Of a DNA stretch of 64,000 nucleotides, positions 46,096-63,827 are shown piece by piece; position 1 is the first letter of the stretch; each line of letters opens with the position of its first letter. The position numbers and the translations under genes are program-made. The stretch comes from Geobacter sp. (GTDB lineage: Bacteria; Desulfobacterota; Desulfuromonadia; Geobacterales; DSM-12255). Location: contig WKKR01000007.1 in NCBI GenBank assembly GCA_009684525.1, positions 62,001 through 126,000 on the forward strand. The letters run 5' to 3'. Below the pieces are notes generated by a model. It saw only the letters and a program-made list of their open reading frames with translations. It was not told the DNA's origin and did no database searches.

Positions 46096-49000
46096 ATGGC
46101 TTATTCAATTGCGAATAACCCCCTGCTCCGTAAAAACTTCGCGAAGATCAAAAAGATTATCGATATCCCCAACCTGATTGATATACAGAAGAATTCCTAC
46201 AAGAGATTCCTTCAGCTGGACGTTCCGTACGAGGCGAGAAAAAACTTCGGCCTTGAGGCCGTATTCCGCAGCGTTTTCCCGATCCGTGATTTCAGCGAGA
46301 CCGCATCTCTGGAGTATGTCTCCTATGCGCTGGGCACGCCGAAATATGATGTGGAGGAATGTCACCAGCGCGGCATGACCTTTGCCGCGCCGATGAAGGT
46401 CAAAGTTCGGTTGGTTGTCTGGGATGTCAACAAGGAGAACAACGCTCGGTCGATCCGTGACATCAAGGAGCAGGAGGTCTATTTCGGCGAGATCCCGCTC
46501 ATGACCGAGAATGGCACGTTCATCATCAACGGAACGGAACGGGTTATCGTCAGCCAGTTGCATCGCTCGCCCGGCGTATTCTACGACCACGACAAGGGGA
46601 AGACCCACTCCAGCGGCAAGGTTCTCTATTCGGCCAGGGTGATTCCCTACCGCGGTTCATGGCTCGATTTCGAATTCGATCACAAGGACATCCTCTACGT
46701 GCGGATCGACCGTCGGCGCAAGATGCCGGCGACGGTGCTGCTCAAGGCGTTGGGCTACTCCACCGAGGAACTCCTCAATTACTATTACAAGAGCGAGGAG
46801 ATTATCCTCTCGGGTGAGCGTCTGGTAAAGACCGCAGAGCCGGAACTGCTGATCAACCAGAAGGCCACCAGCGATATTGTGGACCCCAATACCGGCGACG
46901 TGCTCGTCAAGGCCAACCGGAAGTTCACCAAGGCTGCCATCAGGAAGATGGAAGAGCATGGCATCAAGTCAATACCGATCATGGAAGAAGAGGTCGTGGG
47001 CCGGTTCTCCTGCCATGACGTGGTCGATCCCGCTACTGGCGAGGTCCTGCTGGAGTGCAACGACGAGATCACCCTTGCCAAGCTGACCGAGATCCGCAGC
47101 CGGGAGATTGCAGCCCTCAAGGTGCTGTTCATCGACGGGCTCCATGTCACCTCCTCGTTCCGCGACACCATCCTGGTCGACAAGATATCCTCGACCGATG
47201 ACGCGCTGATCGAGATCTACCGCCGCCTTCGTCCCGGCGATCCGCCGACCATCAAGAGTGCCGTTGCCCTGTTCGGCAACCTGTTTTTCAATCCGGAGCG
47301 CTACGACCTTTCCGCGGTCGGCCGGCTGAAGCTCAATCACAAGCTCGGTCTGAAGACGCCGCTGGATTGCCAGGTCCTGACCAAGGAAGACGTTCTGGAA
47401 GTGGTGCGCTACCTGATCGACCTGAAGAACGGCAAGGGGAGCATCGACGATATCGACCACCTGGGAAACCGCCGCGTGCGGGCAGTTGGCGAGCTTCTGG
47501 AGAACCAGTACCGCATCGGCCTGGTCCGTATGGAACGGGCCATCAAGGAGCGGATGAGCCTCCAGGAGGTCGAGAACCTCATGCCGCACGACCTGATCAA
47601 CTCCAAGCCGGTTTCGGCAGTGGTCAAGGAGTTCTTCGGCTCATCCCAGCTTTCCCAGTTCATGGACCAGACCAACCCGCTTTCCGAGGTTACCCACAAG
47701 CGGCGTCTGTCGGCACTCGGACCGGGGGGCCTCACTCGTGAGCGCGCCGGCTTCGAGGTGCGCGACGTCCATCCGACCCATTACGGCCGCGTCTGTCCGA
47801 TCGAGACCCCTGAAGGACCAAACATCGGTCTGATCGCCTCGCTCTCCACCTATGCCCGGATCAACGAGCACGGCTTCGTGGAAACGCCCTACCGGATCGT
47901 CAAGGAAGGGAAGGTCACCAACGAGGTCCGTTTCTTCTCCGCGCTGGAGGAGGAAGGTCACGCCATTGCCCAGGCCAACGCCGAGATGGACAAGGAAGGC
48001 CGCTTCGAATCCGACTATGTCTCGGCCCGGAAGTCGGGCGAGTTCGTGCTGGTCGGACGCGACGAGATCGAGCTGATGGACGTGGCGCCGATGCAGCTCG
48101 TTTCCGTTGCTGCCTCGCTGATCCCGTTCCTGGAAAACGACGACGCCAACCGTGCTCTCATGGGTTCCAACATGCAGCGCCAGGCCGTGCCACTCCTGCG
48201 GGCCGACTCGCCGTTGGTCGGTACCGGCATGGAGCGGGTGGTTGCCCGTGATTCCGGTGTGTCGGTCGTTGCCCGCCACAACGGCGTGGTGGAATCGGTC
48301 GATGCCTCCCGCATCGTCGTCAAGATCGACGAGGACGAGTTCGACGAGATGGGGACCGGCGTCGACATCTACAACCTGATCAAGTTCGCCCGTTCCAACC
48401 AGAACACCTGCATCAACCAGCGGCCGGTGGTGAAGATCGGTGACCATGTCAAGCGAGCCGACGTCATCGCCGACGGACCCTCCACCGACATGGGGGAGCT
48501 GGCGCTCGGCCAGAACGTAGTCGTTGCCTTCATGCCGTGGGGCGGTTACAACTTCGAGGACTCCATCCTCATTTCGGAGAAACTGGTCAAGGACGACCGC
48601 TACACCTCGATCCACATCGAGGAGTTCGAGTGCGTTGCCCGCGATACCAAGCTGGGGAAAGAGGAGATTACCGCCGACATCCCCAACCTGGGTGAAGAGA
48701 CGCTGAAGGATCTGGACGAGTCCGGCATCATCAGGATCGGCGCCGAGGTGAAGCCGGGCGATATCCTGGTCGGCAAGATCACCCCGAAGGGGGAGACGCA
48801 GCTCTCTCCCGAAGAGAAGCTTCTGCGGGCCATTTTCGGCGAGAAGGCCGGCGATGTCCGTGATACGTCTCTGCGCGTTCCTCCCGGTGTGGAAGGGACG
48901 GTCATCGGCGCCAAGATCTTCTCCCGCAAGGGTTCCGACAAGGACGCCCGGACTGAGATCATCGAGAAGGCAGAAGAGGAAAAACTCCGCAAGGACGAAC

Positions 49001-50208
49001 AGGACGAGATCCGCATCATCCGTGATTCGGCTGTCGGCAAGCTGAAGCGGCTCCTGGTCGGCCGGACCTCTGCGGTGAAGATAGAAGGGAAAGAAGGAAA
49101 GGTCCTTCTGGCCAAGGACAAGAAGATTTCCGAGGAGCTGCTGGTCACCATCCCGCTGGAGCGCTGGGACGAGATCTCGGTGAGCGACGGGGACGACGTG
49201 GAGGAAAAGGTCGCCCAGGTCCTCTCTAAGCTCTATCAGCAGATCGACTTCATCAAATACGTCTTCGATGACAAGATCCAGAAACTGAAACGGGGGGACG
49301 ACCTGCCGCCGGGCGTCATCAAGATGGTCAAGGTCTATATCGCCATCAAGCGCAAGCTGCAGGTCGGCGACAAGATGGCGGGCCGTCACGGGAACAAGGG
49401 TGTCGTCTCCCGGATCCTGCCGGAAGAGGACATGCCCTACATGGAAGACGGTCGTCCGGTGGAGATCGTGCTCAACCCGCTGGGGGTTCCTTCCCGTATG
49501 AACGTCGGCCAGATCCTGGAGACGCATCTCGGCTGGGCCGCCAAGGGAATCGGCTGGCGTATCGAGGAGATGCTGGAGAAAAACACTCCGGAAGCCCAGC
49601 TGAAGAAGAACCTCAAGGAGATTTACAACGAGAAGGAGATGTCCAAGTTCATCGACACGCTGGAAGAGGATGAGCTGCTCCGTGTGGCAACACGCCTGAA
49701 GCGCGGTGTGCCGATGGCCTCGTCGGTCTTTGAAGGGGCAACCGAGGAAAACATCCAGACCATGCTCAAAAAGGCCGGTTTCGACAGCTCGGGCCAGGTC
49801 ACGCTCTACGACGGCAAGTCCGGCGATCCGTTCAAGCACAAGGTCACCGTCGGGGTCATGTACGTCCTGAAGCTTCATCACCTGGTCGACGACAAGATCC
49901 ATGCCCGGTCCATCGGCCCCTACAGCCTGGTTACCCAGCAGCCGCTGGGTGGCAAGGCGCAGTTCGGTGGACAGCGTCTGGGTGAAATGGAAGTCTGGGC
50001 CATGGAGGCGTACGGCGCTGCCTATGCCCTGCAGGAATTCCTCACCGTCAAATCGGACGACGTTGCCGGACGGACCAGGATGTACGAGGCGATCGTCAAG
50101 GGGAAACACACCCTTGAGCCGGGTCTGCCCGAATCCTTCAACGTTCTGATCAAGGAACTCCAGTCGCTCTGTCTGGACGTGGAGCTGCTTGAGACCGAGG
50201 AAGAGTAA
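46096..50208 (+). CDS. rpoB: RNA polymerase subunit beta
   Basis: A 1370-residue beta subunit. The rifampicin-binding cluster ([20 protein letters not shown] and [10 protein letters not shown], about residues 515-545) has wild-type Asp, His and Ser. [13 protein letters not shown] and the C-terminal [18 protein letters not shown] are conserved. GGAG precedes the ATG. A long open frame on the opposite strand is a shadow. Confidence 0.98.
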   Translation: MAYSIANNPLLRKNFAKIKKIIDIPNLIDIQKNSYKRFLQLDVPYEARKNFGLEAVFRSVFPIRDFSETASLEYVSYALGTPKYDVEECHQRGMTFAAPMKVKVRLVVWDVNKENNARSIRDIKEQEVYFGEIPLMTENGTFIINGTERVIVSQLHRSPGVFYDHDKGKTHSSGKVLYSARVIPYRGSWLDFEFDHKDILYVRIDRRRKMPATVLLKALGYSTEELLNYYYKSEEIILSGERLVKTAEPELLINQKATSDIVDPNTGDVLVKANRKFTKAAIRKMEEHGIKSIPIMEEEVVGRFSCHDVVDPATGEVLLECNDEITLAKLTEIRSREIAALKVLFIDGLHVTSSFRDTILVDKISSTDDALIEIYRRLRPGDPPTIKSAVALFGNLFFNPERYDLSAVGRLKLNHKLGLKTPLDCQVLTKEDVLEVVRYLIDLKNGKGSIDDIDHLGNRRVRAVGELLENQYRIGLVRMERAIKERMSLQEVENLMPHDLINSKPVSAVVKEFFGSSQLSQFMDQTNPLSEVTHKRRLSALGPGGLTRERAGFEVRDVHPTHYGRVCPIETPEGPNIGLIASLSTYARINEHGFVETPYRIVKEGKVTNEVRFFSALEEEGHAIAQANAEMDKEGRFESDYVSARKSGEFVLVGRDEIELMDVAPMQLVSVAASLIPFLENDDANRALMGSNMQRQAVPLLRADSPLVGTGMERVVARDSGVSVVARHNGVVESVDASRIVVKIDEDEFDEMGTGVDIYNLIKFARSNQNTCINQRPVVKIGDHVKRADVIADGPSTDMGELALGQNVVVAFMPWGGYNFEDSILISEKLVKDDRYTSIHIEEFECVARDTKLGKEEITADIPNLGEETLKDLDESGIIRIGAEVKPGDILVGKITPKGETQLSPEEKLLRAIFGEKAGDVRDTSLRVPPGVEGTVIGAKIFSRKGSDKDARTEIIEKAEEEKLRKDEQDEIRIIRDSAVGKLKRLLVGRTSAVKIEGKEGKVLLAKDKKISEELLVTIPLERWDEISVSDGDDVEEKVAQVLSKLYQQIDFIKYVFDDKIQKLKRGDDLPPGVIKMVKVYIAIKRKLQVGDKMAGRHGNKGVVSRILPEEDMPYMEDGRPVEIVLNPLGVPSRMNVGQILETHLGWAAKGIGWRIEEMLEKNTPEAQLKKNLKEIYNEKEMSKFIDTLEEDELLRVATRLKRGVPMASSVFEGATEENIQTMLKKAGFDSSGQVTLYDGKSGDPFKHKVTVGVMYVLKLHHLVDDKIHARSIGPYSLVTQQPLGGKAQFGGQRLGEMEVWAMEAYGAAYALQEFLTVKSDDVAGRTRMYEAIVKGKHTLEPGLPESFNVLIKELQSLCLDVELLETEEE

Positions 50209-50282
50209 CACCTTACAAACGTGCGGCAGGGAAGCGTTCCGCCGCCTGCAGGAATAACTCCTCATTTCAAGGAGGCACAACA

Positions 50283-54545
<4,263 letters not shown>

Positions 54546-54574
54546 CCGCTGAAAATAGGCTGCGGCCTGCATAT

Positions 54575-54613
54575 AAGAAAACCGGTGCATGCGAACCATG
54601 CGCCGGTTTTCTT
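54575..54613 (+). terminator. Intrinsic terminator after rpoC
   Basis: AAGAAAACCGG pairs with CCGGTTTTCTT, with an inner GCATG/CATGC helix. The T-run is within the 3' arm, making it bidirectional in form. Confidence 0.85.
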
Positions 54614-54743
54614 ATGGCGGAACAAAACCGCGTCCGGAGTGGCACTCTGTGCTCAGCGCGGCGGCATGACAACAACCGGGTCTGTCCGAAACACGTCGAA
54701 AATCGAGGCCTCGGCGACGAAATAAAAAAACTGCGATTTGTTG

Positions 54744-54772
54744 TTGACAACCGCACAAATATTGTTTATTAA
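54744..54772 (+). promoter_or_regulatory. Strong sigma-70-like promoter upstream of the str operon
   Basis: TTGACA (54744-54749), a 17-bp spacer, TATTAA (54767-54772). It is about 310 bp before rpsL, so its transcript has a long 5' region. Confidence 0.75.
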
Positions 54773-54778
54773 TATCCG

Positions 54779-54973
54779 TCTTTCAGAAGACCTCTGTAAG
54801 TGCGAGGCGCTAGTAAAGCGCATGTGAATGGAGATGTCGGTACCCATTCCGACCCTACACCTATTCCATTCCCCTCCGGTTGAATTCTCGCGCTGGGCTT
54901 CTGGAGTATCCCGCTGTCACTCTTGGCGGCACTGCCCGAAAAGTTCGGGTGTGGGATTTCTTTTTGTCTTTTT
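54779..54973 (+). ncRNA. Candidate structured leader or small RNA ending in a terminator
   Basis: The start is inferred from the promoter at 54744. Helices seen are GCGC/GCGC (54807-54820), AATGGA/TCCATT (54827-54832, 54865-54870) enclosing GTCGG/CCGAC, and a 3' stem ATCCC/GGGAT (54908-54957) enclosing CCCGAA/TTCGGG, followed by a T-rich run. The 3' hairpin has intrinsic-terminator form. It could be an attenuated rpsL leader or a stand-alone RNA. No known RNA family is recognised. Confidence 0.5.
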
Positions 54974-54993
54974 ATGTTGGTAGTATAAAAGCG

Positions 54994-55022
54994 TTGACAC
55001 GGAAGATGTTTATTTGTTAGGT
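54994..55022 (+). promoter_or_regulatory. Second promoter close to rpsL
   Basis: TTGACA (54994-54999), a 17-bp spacer, TTAGGT (55017-55022), lying after the candidate terminator. The -10 is weak. Confidence 0.45.
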
Positions 55023-55080
55023 TTGCAATTCGCCTCTTGTGGGGTGGGTTGACAATTATTGTTGGGAGATTGGGTTAATT

Positions 55081-55452
55081 ATGCCGACGATTAATCAGCT
55101 TATTCGAATTGGAAGGCAGAGCAAAAAGGACAAATCGACTGCTCCGGCGCTGAAGTGTTGCCCGCAGAAGCGTGGGGTTTGTACCAGGGTCTATACGACA
55201 ACGCCCAAAAAGCCGAACTCCGCTCTGCGTAAGGTTGCCAGGGTGAGGCTTACTAATGGCATCGAGGTGACGTCGTATATTCCGGGTGTCGGGCACAACC
55301 TGCAGGAGCACTCCGTTGTTCTTATCAGGGGTGGCAGGGTGAAGGACCTTCCGGGTGTCCGTTATCATATCGTGCGTGGAACGCTTGATTCGGTCGGCGT
55401 GAAGGACCGGAAGAAGAGCCGCTCTAAGTACGGTGCGAAGCGTCCCAAGTAA
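55081..55452 (+). CDS. rpsL: 30S ribosomal protein S12
   Basis: A 123-residue decoding-centre protein. It starts [12 protein letters not shown]; an in-frame upstream start is not conserved. [20 protein letters not shown] carries the streptomycin-site Lys, with wild-type residues. First gene of the str operon. Confidence 0.98.
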   Translation: MPTINQLIRIGRQSKKDKSTAPALKCCPQKRGVCTRVYTTTPKKPNSALRKVARVRLTNGIEVTSYIPGVGHNLQEHSVVLIRGGRVKDLPGVRYHIVRGTLDSVGVKDRKKSRSKYGAKRPK

Positions 55453-55487
55453 TCAGTAGTACAGAAAGATCTTTTTGAGAGGTAGCT

Positions 55488-55958
55488 ATGCCTAGGAGAA
55501 GAGAAGTTGCCAAGCGGGTCATTTTGCCCGATCCAAAGTACAATGACCGGACGGTTGCCAAGTTCGTCAATATCATCATGCAGGATGGCAAGAAGAGTAC
55601 TGCTGAGCGTGCGCTGTACGGCGCTCTTGATCTGGTTGCCAAGCGCGCCAACGAGGACGCGCTGAAGGTGCTGAAAAAGGCGCTCGATAACGTCAAGCCC
55701 ACTCTTGAGGTCAAGTCGCGCCGGGTCGGTGGTTCGACCTATCAGGTTCCTGTTGAGGTGCGTGTGGATCGGAGAAACTCTCTGGCTATGCGTTGGTTGG
55801 CACGGTATGCCAATGCGCGTTCCGAGAAAACGGCCACCGACAAGCTGGCCGGTGAAATCCTCGATGCTTTTAATAACCGCGGAGCAGCCGTCAAGAAGCG
55901 TGAGGATACGCACAAGATGGCAGAAGCAAACCGCGCTTTCGCACACTACCGCTGGTAG
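55488..55958 (+). CDS. rpsG: 30S ribosomal protein S7
   Basis: A 156-residue 16S-rRNA-binding protein; [17 protein letters not shown] start and [20 protein letters not shown] end are typical. It represses the str operon in E. coli. Confidence 0.98.
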   Translation: MPRRREVAKRVILPDPKYNDRTVAKFVNIIMQDGKKSTAERALYGALDLVAKRANEDALKVLKKALDNVKPTLEVKSRRVGGSTYQVPVEVRVDRRNSLAMRWLARYANARSEKTATDKLAGEILDAFNNRGAAVKKREDTHKMAEANRAFAHYRW

Positions 55959-55994
55959 TTTTCGATATAGAGTAGGGTTACTGGAGGAATATTC

Positions 55995-58073
55995 GTGGCA
56001 CGTCAGACCCCATTGGAAAAAACTCGCAATATCGGTATCATGGCGCACATTGATGCCGGCAAGACCACAACCACCGAGCGGATACTCTATTACACCGGTG
56101 TTTCTCATAAGATTGGTGAAGTGCATGATGGTACTGCCACCATGGACTGGATGGAGCAGGAGCAGGAGCGTGGCATCACCATCACGTCGGCGGCAACAAC
56201 CTGTACGTGGGATGATCACCGTATCAACATTATCGATACCCCCGGTCACGTCGATTTTACCATTGAGGTAGAGCGTTCGCTGCGCGTACTCGATGGCTCG
56301 GTAGCGGTGTTCTGTTCCGTGGGTGGCGTGGAGCCGCAATCGGAGACGGTCTGGCGCCAGGCTGACAAATATCGCGTTCCGCGTATTGCGTTTATCAATA
56401 AGATGGACCGCGTAGGTGCGGATTTTTTCCGCGGCGTCGGCATGATCAGGGATCGTCTCAAAGCGAATCCGGTGCCGATCCAGCTGCCGATCGGGGTTGA
56501 GGATACCTTCAAGGGGATCATTGATCTGGTCGAAATGAAGGCGATTGTTTGGGATGAGGAGTCTCTCGGGGCAAAGTTTCGTGAGGAGGCGATCCCAGCC
56601 GATCTTATGGAGATCGCTGCCGAGTATCGCGAAAAGCTCGTGGAAGAGGTTGCCAGCAACGACGATGCGCTGATGGAAAAGTATCTTGCCGGCGAAGAAC
56701 TGACCACGGCGGAGATAAAGGCTGCCATTCGCCAGGCAACCATCGACATCAAAATCTGCCCGGTAGCCTGCGGCTCTTCTTTCAAGAACAAGGGTGTCCA
56801 GCCGCTGCTCAATGCGGTTGTCGACTATCTCCCCTCTCCGCTGGATATTCCTGCAATCAAGGGTATAGACGCCGACTCTGAAGTCGAGGTTGAGCGGAAG
56901 GCTTCTGATGCGGAGCCGTTTGCTGCGCTGGCATTCAAGATCATGACCGACCCCTTTGTCGGGCAGTTGTGCTTCTTTAGGGTCTATTCGGGCACGCTTA
57001 CCTCCGGCTCCTATATCTATAACTCCACCAAGGGGAAGAAAGAGCGTATCGGTCGTCTGCTCAAGATGCACGCCAACAAGCGCGAAGAGATCAAGGAAGT
57101 CTACGCGGGAGACATCGCCGCGGCGGTTGGTCTTAAATATACAACGACAGGTGATACGCTCTGTCCCGAAGATTCACCGGTTATCCTCGAATCCATCGAG
57201 TTTCCCGAGCCGGTAATTGCCATTGCCATCGAGCCGAAAACCAAGGCTGACCAGGACAGGCTCGGAACGAGCCTTGCCAAGCTCGCCAGCGAAGACCCTT
57301 CCTTCCGCGTGAAGACTGACGAGGAGACCGGCCAGACCATTATTTCGGGGATGGGCGAGCTGCACCTGGAGATCATTGTCGATCGTCTCATGCGCGAGTT
57401 CAAGGTAGAGGCAAACGTTGGCAAGCCGCAGGTTGCCTACCGCGAAACCATCTCCAAGAAGGTCAAGGTCGAAGGCAAGTTCGTGCGCCAGTCCGGCGGT
57501 CGCGGTCAGTATGGCCATGTCTGGCTCGAAGTGGAACCGCAGGAGCCGGGCAAGGGTTATGAATTTGTCGATGCCATCAAGGGTGGCGTCGTGCCGAGAG
57601 AATATATCCCCGCTGTTGACAAGGGGATTCAGGAAGCTACCGAATCCGGTGTTCTTGCCGGCTTCCCGGTTGTCGACGTGAAGGTCACTCTCATTGACGG
57701 TTCGTATCACGAGGTCGATTCCTCTGAAATGGCATTCAAGATCGCCGGATCCATGGGCTTCAAAGAAGGGTGTGCCAAGGCATCCCCGGTACTTCTTGAG
57801 CCGATCATGTCGGTGGAAGTGGTTGTGCCTGAGGAGTACATGGGTGAGGTCATCGGCGATCTCAACTCACGCCGTGGCCGGATTATGGGGATGGAGAATA
57901 GGGCTGGTGCGCAGGTTGTTGCCTCCATGGTCCCGCTTGCACAGATGTTCGGGTACGCTACCGACCTTCGCTCCGCAACGCAGGGCCGCGCAACCTACAC
58001 CATGACCTTTGATCATTACGAGCAGGTACCCAAATCGGTTGCCGAAGAGATAGTCGCAAAAGTTAAAGGTTAA
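55995..58073 (+). CDS. fusA: Elongation factor G
   Basis: A 692-residue translocase. GTG start after GGAGG. G1 [16 protein letters not shown]3 DTPGHVDF, G4 NKMD intact; five-domain length and the domain [15 protein letters not shown] motif complete. Confidence 0.98.
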   Translation: MARQTPLEKTRNIGIMAHIDAGKTTTTERILYYTGVSHKIGEVHDGTATMDWMEQEQERGITITSAATTCTWDDHRINIIDTPGHVDFTIEVERSLRVLDGSVAVFCSVGGVEPQSETVWRQADKYRVPRIAFINKMDRVGADFFRGVGMIRDRLKANPVPIQLPIGVEDTFKGIIDLVEMKAIVWDEESLGAKFREEAIPADLMEIAAEYREKLVEEVASNDDALMEKYLAGEELTTAEIKAAIRQATIDIKICPVACGSSFKNKGVQPLLNAVVDYLPSPLDIPAIKGIDADSEVEVERKASDAEPFAALAFKIMTDPFVGQLCFFRVYSGTLTSGSYIYNSTKGKKERIGRLLKMHANKREEIKEVYAGDIAAAVGLKYTTTGDTLCPEDSPVILESIEFPEPVIAIAIEPKTKADQDRLGTSLAKLASEDPSFRVKTDEETGQTIISGMGELHLEIIVDRLMREFKVEANVGKPQVAYRETISKKVKVEGKFVRQSGGRGQYGHVWLEVEPQEPGKGYEFVDAIKGGVVPREYIPAVDKGIQEATESGVLAGFPVVDVKVTLIDGSYHEVDSSEMAFKIAGSMGFKEGCAKASPVLLEPIMSVEVVVPEEYMGEVIGDLNSRRGRIMGMENRAGAQVVASMVPLAQMFGYATDLRSATQGRATYTMTFDHYEQVPKSVAEEIVAKVKG

Positions 58074-58109
58074 CGATACACAAAACAGTTGTGAAGGAGG
58101 GCCTTCAGC

Positions 58110-59300
<1,191 letters not shown>

Positions 59301-59322
59301 TCCGTCAGTAGAAGAGGAAACA

Positions 59323-59631
59323 ATGCCAAGTCAGAAAATCAGAATACGACTCAAAGCGTATGACCACAAGCTCCTGGATCAGTCGGTCGGTGAAATCGTC
59401 GATACGGCAAAAAGAACTGGCGCACGCGTGGCTGGACCGATCCCGCTGCCGACCGTGATCAATAAATACTGCGTGCTTCGTGGCCCGCATGTGGACAAAA
59501 AATCGCGCGAGCAGTTTGAGATCAGAACTCACAAGCGTCTGATCGACATTCTCGATCCAACCCAGCAGACGGTCGATGCGCTCATGAAGCTCGATCTTTC
59601 GGCCGGTGTTGATGTAGAGATCAAGCTATAA
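59323..59631 (+). CDS. rpsJ: 30S ribosomal protein S10
   Basis: A 102-residue protein with [18 protein letters not shown] and THKRLIDI; it also acts with NusB in antitermination. First gene of the S10 operon. Confidence 0.98.
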   Translation: MPSQKIRIRLKAYDHKLLDQSVGEIVDTAKRTGARVAGPIPLPTVINKYCVLRGPHVDKKSREQFEIRTHKRLIDILDPTQQTVDALMKLDLSAGVDVEIKL

Positions 59632-59659
59632 TTCGCTGCAAGGATAGGGACGCTTAGTC

Positions 59660-60292
59660 ATGAAAAAAGGATTGATCGGGAAAAAGCTGGGCATGACCCA
59701 GATCTTTGTTGAAGACGGACGCAGAATTCCGGTGACCGTCGTCGAGGCAGGCCCCTGTGTCGTTCTGCAGAAAAAGACTGCTGCCCGGGATGGCTATGAT
59801 GCTATCCAGCTCGGTTTTGGGCAGAAAGAGGCTTCACGCTCAACCAAGGCTTTGGTCGGTCACTGCAAAGCCGCAGGTCAGGGTGTCTTCCGCTATCTGA
59901 AAGAGCTTCGTGTTGAAAATATCGATCAGTACTCGGTGGGCGATCAGATTGGTGCAGACCAGTTTGCCGCCGGCGAGTATGTCGATGTGACCGGTACGAG
60001 CATCGGTAAAGGCTTCCAGGGCGTCATCAAGCGCTGGGGCTTCAAGGGTGGACGTTCTTCCCACGGTTCCCGCTTCCACAGGGCACCCGGTTCGATCGGC
60101 TGCTCGGCTACACCTTCGCGGGTCTTCAAGAACAAGAAGATGCCTGGGCAACTCGGTAATGAGCGGGTAACCGTCCAGAAACTGCAGGTTGTCAGGGTTG
60201 ATGTAGACGATAATCTTCTTTTGATCAAGGGTGCGGTCCCCGGAGCTACCAACGGACTGCTGCTGATCAAGCCAAGTTTGAAAGCCAAGTAA
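59660..60292 (+). CDS. rplC: 50S ribosomal protein L3
   Basis: A 210-residue protein: [13 protein letters not shown] start and the [20 protein letters not shown] loop near the peptidyl-transferase centre. Confidence 0.98.
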   Translation: MKKGLIGKKLGMTQIFVEDGRRIPVTVVEAGPCVVLQKKTAARDGYDAIQLGFGQKEASRSTKALVGHCKAAGQGVFRYLKELRVENIDQYSVGDQIGADQFAAGEYVDVTGTSIGKGFQGVIKRWGFKGGRSSHGSRFHRAPGSIGCSATPSRVFKNKKMPGQLGNERVTVQKLQVVRVDVDDNLLLIKGAVPGATNGLLLIKPSLKAK

Positions 60293-60316
60293 ATAGAGCA
60301 TAATCTGGAGACAGGT

Positions 60317-60940
60317 ATGGCAACAATAGCTGTGTATGACATGCAGAGAAACAAAGTCAGTGATCTGGAAATCAGTGATGTCGTCTTTAACGCCGACGTG
60401 AAGGAGTATCTCATTCATGAAGCGGTGAAGATCCAGCTGGCAAACAGGCGCGCTGGCACCGTAGCATCTAAGAACCGTTCCGAAGTGGCCGGCAGTGGCA
60501 AGAAGCCATTTCGTCAAAAAGGGACGGGTGGTGCCCGTCAAGGGTGTAAGCGCGCTCCCCAGTATCCTGGTGGTGGCGTGGCTTTTGGCCCCCAACCCAA
60601 AACCTACAGTCTTTCGATGAACAAGAAGGCTCGCAAGGCTGCTCTTCGCTCTGCGTTCTCGATGCTCTTCAAAGACAACAAGCTGACGGTTATGGATTCA
60701 CTGCAGCTCGGTTCCATATCCACCAAGAGCTTTTCCGGCGTGCTTGACCGTTTCGAATTGTCCAGAGCATTGCTGATTGTCGAAGGCGACAACAGGGAGC
60801 TGGAGCTTTCAGCGCGGAACATCAAGGATGTGAAGGTAATCAGGGCTGAAGGGCTTAACATCTTCGACATGATGAAATACCAGAATGTGATCCTTACCCG
60901 CGATGCGGTTGCCAAGGTCGAAGGAGCGCTGCAGTCATGA
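60317..60940 (+). CDS. rplD: 50S ribosomal protein L4
   Basis: A 207-residue protein; the tunnel loop [21 protein letters not shown] is intact. It overlaps rplW by 4 bp (ATGA). Confidence 0.97.
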   Translation: MATIAVYDMQRNKVSDLEISDVVFNADVKEYLIHEAVKIQLANRRAGTVASKNRSEVAGSGKKPFRQKGTGGARQGCKRAPQYPGGGVAFGPQPKTYSLSMNKKARKAALRSAFSMLFKDNKLTVMDSLQLGSISTKSFSGVLDRFELSRALLIVEGDNRELELSARNIKDVKVIRAEGLNIFDMMKYQNVILTRDAVAKVEGALQS

Positions 60941-61221
60941 ATATCTATCAGGTAATCAAGAAACCGTTCATCACTGAAAAATCCACCATTGCAAAAGATG
61001 CGCACAATGTGGTGGCGTTTGTGGTTGACCGGGACGCAAATAAGATTGAGATAAAGACCGCTGCCGAGAAGCTGTTTAATGTTGCCGTTACTTCCGTCAG
61101 AACCGTGACCGTGGCTGGTAAGACGAAGAGGTTCGGTAAGAATGTCGGCAAACGGTCTAATTGGAAAAAGGCGTACGTGACCCTTAAGGAAGGGAGCACC
61201 GTCGATTTCTTTGAAATCTAA
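60937..61221 (+). CDS. rplW: 50S ribosomal protein L23
   Basis: A 94-residue tunnel-exit protein: [13 protein letters not shown] start and [20 protein letters not shown] extension. Confidence 0.97.
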   Translation: MNIYQVIKKPFITEKSTIAKDAHNVVAFVVDRDANKIEIKTAAEKLFNVAVTSVRTVTVAGKTKRFGKNVGKRSNWKKAYVTLKEGSTVDFFEI

Positions 61222-61244
61222 TCCGTACGTGTGGAGCTGATACG

Positions 61245-62069
61245 ATGGGAATCAAGAGTTACAAGCCGACATCGGCGGGACGCAGGCACCAGACCTGCTC
61301 CACCTTCGAAGAAATAACAACGACTACACCTGAGAAGTCATTGCTGGTGTCCCTCAAGAAAACGGGTGGCAGAAACAGCTTTGGCCGCATTACCTCACGG
61401 CACATCGGTGGCGGGCACAAGCAGAAATACCGCATAATCGACTTCAGGCGTGACAAGATCGATATACCTGCAAAGGTTGCTTCTATTGAGTACGATCCTA
61501 ACAGAAGTGCACGCATCGCACTGCTGAATTACTGTGACGGTGAGAAGCGATATATCCTTGCTCCGCTTGACCTGAAGGTCGGTGATACCGTACTTGCAAG
61601 TCCCAATGCCGATATCAAGCCGGGTAACACATTGCCGTTACGGGCGATACCTCTTGGTACCATCATCCACAATATCGAACTGAAGATCGGTAAAGGTGGT
61701 CAACTGGCAAGGAGTGCAGGTACCTTTGCCCAGTTGATGGCAAAAGAAGGAAAGTATGCCCAGGTAAAGCTTCCTTCTGGTGAAGTGCGGATGGTTCTCA
61801 TGGACTGCAAGGCAACCATCGGCCAAGTGGGCAATATTGACCATGAAAACGTCAACATCGGCAAGGCAGGGCGTTCACGGTGGTTGGGTCGTAGGCCGAA
61901 GGTAAGAGGCGTTGCCATGAACCCGGTCGACCATCCCCATGGCGGTGGCGAGGGCAGGACCTCTGGCGGGCGTCATCCGGTTACTCCTTGGGGTATCCCG
62001 ACAAAGGGGTACAAGACCAGGACGAACAAGAGTTCAACGCGCTTCATTGTGAAGCCTCGCACTAAATAA
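61245..62069 (+). CDS. rplB: 50S ribosomal protein L2
   Basis: A 274-residue protein. [16 protein letters not shown] start and the conserved [17 protein letters not shown] loop at the peptidyl-transferase centre. Confidence 0.98.
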   Translation: MGIKSYKPTSAGRRHQTCSTFEEITTTTPEKSLLVSLKKTGGRNSFGRITSRHIGGGHKQKYRIIDFRRDKIDIPAKVASIEYDPNRSARIALLNYCDGEKRYILAPLDLKVGDTVLASPNADIKPGNTLPLRAIPLGTIIHNIELKIGKGGQLARSAGTFAQLMAKEGKYAQVKLPSGEVRMVLMDCKATIGQVGNIDHENVNIGKAGRSRWLGRRPKVRGVAMNPVDHPHGGGEGRTSGGRHPVTPWGIPTKGYKTRTNKSSTRFIVKPRTK

Positions 62070-62091
62070 TACCGGTTAGAGGATAGAATCC

Positions 62092-62373
62092 ATGGCACGA
62101 TCGATTAAAAAAGGGCCTTTCGTAGATACTCATGTAATGGAAAAGGTGCAGGCTGAGAGCCCGAGCTCAAAAAGGGTGATCAAGACCTGGTCCCGACGTT
62201 CAACCATTACACCTGATTTTATCGGGCTTACCTTTGCTGTTCATAATGGCAAGAAGTTCATACCGGTTTTTGTGACCGAGAACATGGTTGGACACAAGCT
62301 GGGTGAATTTGCACCGACACGGACCTTCCACGGTCATGCTGCCGACAAAAAAAGCAAGTTGAAGAAGAAGTAA
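62092..62373 (+). CDS. rpsS: 30S ribosomal protein S19
   Basis: A 93-residue protein: [10 protein letters not shown] start and the [17 protein letters not shown] end. Confidence 0.98.
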   Translation: MARSIKKGPFVDTHVMEKVQAESPSSKRVIKTWSRRSTITPDFIGLTFAVHNGKKFIPVFVTENMVGHKLGEFAPTRTFHGHAADKKSKLKKK

Positions 62374-62391
62374 ACTGTAAAGGAGTTTCGC

Positions 62392-62727
62392 ATGGAATCA
62401 CGTGCCAAATTATATTCTGTCCGACTTTCGCCGAGAAAGACCAGACTGGTCGCAGACATGGTGAGAGGGAAGTCCATACAGAATGCATTGACCATTCTCA
62501 AGTTCTCTCCCCAGCCTTCGGCTAAGATCCTGGCCAAATTGCTCAGTTCAGCTGTGGCAAACGCCGAACAGAAAGGCGTCGCTGATGTGGACAGCCTCTA
62601 TGTCAAGACGATTTTCGTTGACGGGGGAACCGTTCTCAAGCGTTTTGTCCCCAGGGCGATGGGCAGGGCAAGCAAGATCCGTAAACCGACCAGCCATATA
62701 TCCGTAGTGCTGGCTGACAAGAAATAA
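62392..62727 (+). CDS. rplV: 50S ribosomal protein L22
   Basis: A 111-residue tunnel protein; VRLSPRKTRLVADMVRGKS and the tunnel-loop KRFVPRAMGRASKIRKPTSH are intact. Confidence 0.98.
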   Translation: MESRAKLYSVRLSPRKTRLVADMVRGKSIQNALTILKFSPQPSAKILAKLLSSAVANAEQKGVADVDSLYVKTIFVDGGTVLKRFVPRAMGRASKIRKPTSHISVVLADKK

Positions 62728-62748
62728 TAGAACCGTTGGAGGTGTAGT

Positions 62749-63378
62749 TTGGGCCAGAAAGTAAGTCCGATAAGCTTCAGGCTTGGGGTCATCAAGACCT
62801 GGGATTCGCGTTGGTATGCAAAGTCCGAGTACGCAAAACTGCTTCATGAAGACCTGAAACTCAGAAGTTTTCTCAAGAAGCGTCTCTATAATTCCGGTGT
62901 TTCCAAAATAGAGATCGAGCGTGCTGCGAACAAGGCAAAAATCAACATTTATACTGCGCGTCCCGGTCTCATCATTGGCAAGAAGGGGTCAGAGGTCGAA
63001 ACTCTGAAAAAGGACCTCGCCAAGCTCACCGATACGGAGATCTACCTGAACATTCAGGAGGTCCGCAAGCCGGAACTTGATGCACAACTTGTCGCCGAGA
63101 ACGTAGCTCTGCAACTTGAGCGTCGCATCGCATTCCGCCGGGCCATGAAGAAGAGCGTAACCTCAGCCCTAAAGTTTGGTGCCAAAGGTATTAGAATCAC
63201 CTGCTCCGGTCGTTTGGGCGGCGCCGAAATGTCCAGGACCGAGTGGTATCGTGAAGGACGGGTACCTCTGCATACGCTCCGCGCCGACATCGATTTCGGT
63301 TTTGCCGAGGCCAAGACAACGTATGGAATTATTGGCGTCAAAGTGCTGATTTTCAAGGGCGAAGTTCTTCCCGGTTAA
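62749..63378 (+). CDS. rpsC: 30S ribosomal protein S3
   Basis: A 209-residue protein. TTG start after [26 protein letters not shown] start and the KH motif [16 protein letters not shown]. Confidence 0.97.
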   Translation: MGQKVSPISFRLGVIKTWDSRWYAKSEYAKLLHEDLKLRSFLKKRLYNSGVSKIEIERAANKAKINIYTARPGLIIGKKGSEVETLKKDLAKLTDTEIYLNIQEVRKPELDAQLVAENVALQLERRIAFRRAMKKSVTSALKFGAKGIRITCSGRLGGAEMSRTEWYREGRVPLHTLRADIDFGFAEAKTTYGIIGVKVLIFKGEVLPG

Positions 63379-63404
63379 GAAAGAAATGATGAGGAGTTTG
63401 TACG

Positions 63405-63827
63405 ATGTTGATGCCCAAGAGAGTTAAACATAGAAAGCAAATGAAGGGACGCATGACCGGTGCTGCCAGTCGTGGTGCAGAGCTTTCATTCGGAGAGTTC
63501 GGTCTGCAGGCTACTGAGTGCTGTTGGCTCGACTCACGGCAGATTGAAGCTGCCCGTATTGCCATGACCCGTTATATCAAGAGGGGTGGCAAGATCTGGA
63601 TCCGCGTGTTTCCTGATAAGCCCCTCACGTCGAAACCTGCTGAGACACGTATGGGTAAAGGTAAAGGATCCCCGGAGTCTTGGGTTTGCGTGGTAAAGCC
63701 CGGTAGGATGCTTTACGAAATGGAAGGTGTTACAGAAGAAATAGCACGTGAAGCTTTCCGACTTGCTGCCCATAAGTTGTCCGTACCCACCAAATTTGTA
63801 GCCAGGGGAGGGAACTATGAAGGCTAG
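63405..63827 (+). CDS. rplP: 50S ribosomal protein L16
   Basis: A 140-residue protein near the A-site; [15 protein letters not shown] and [25 protein letters not shown] lies before the ATG at 63405; a second ATG two codons later (MPKR) is an alternative. Overlaps rpmC by 11 bp. Confidence 0.97.
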   Translation: MLMPKRVKHRKQMKGRMTGAASRGAELSFGEFGLQATECCWLDSRQIEAARIAMTRYIKRGGKIWIRVFPDKPLTSKPAETRMGKGKGSPESWVCVVKPGRMLYEMEGVTEEIAREAFRLAAHKLSVPTKFVARGGNYEG

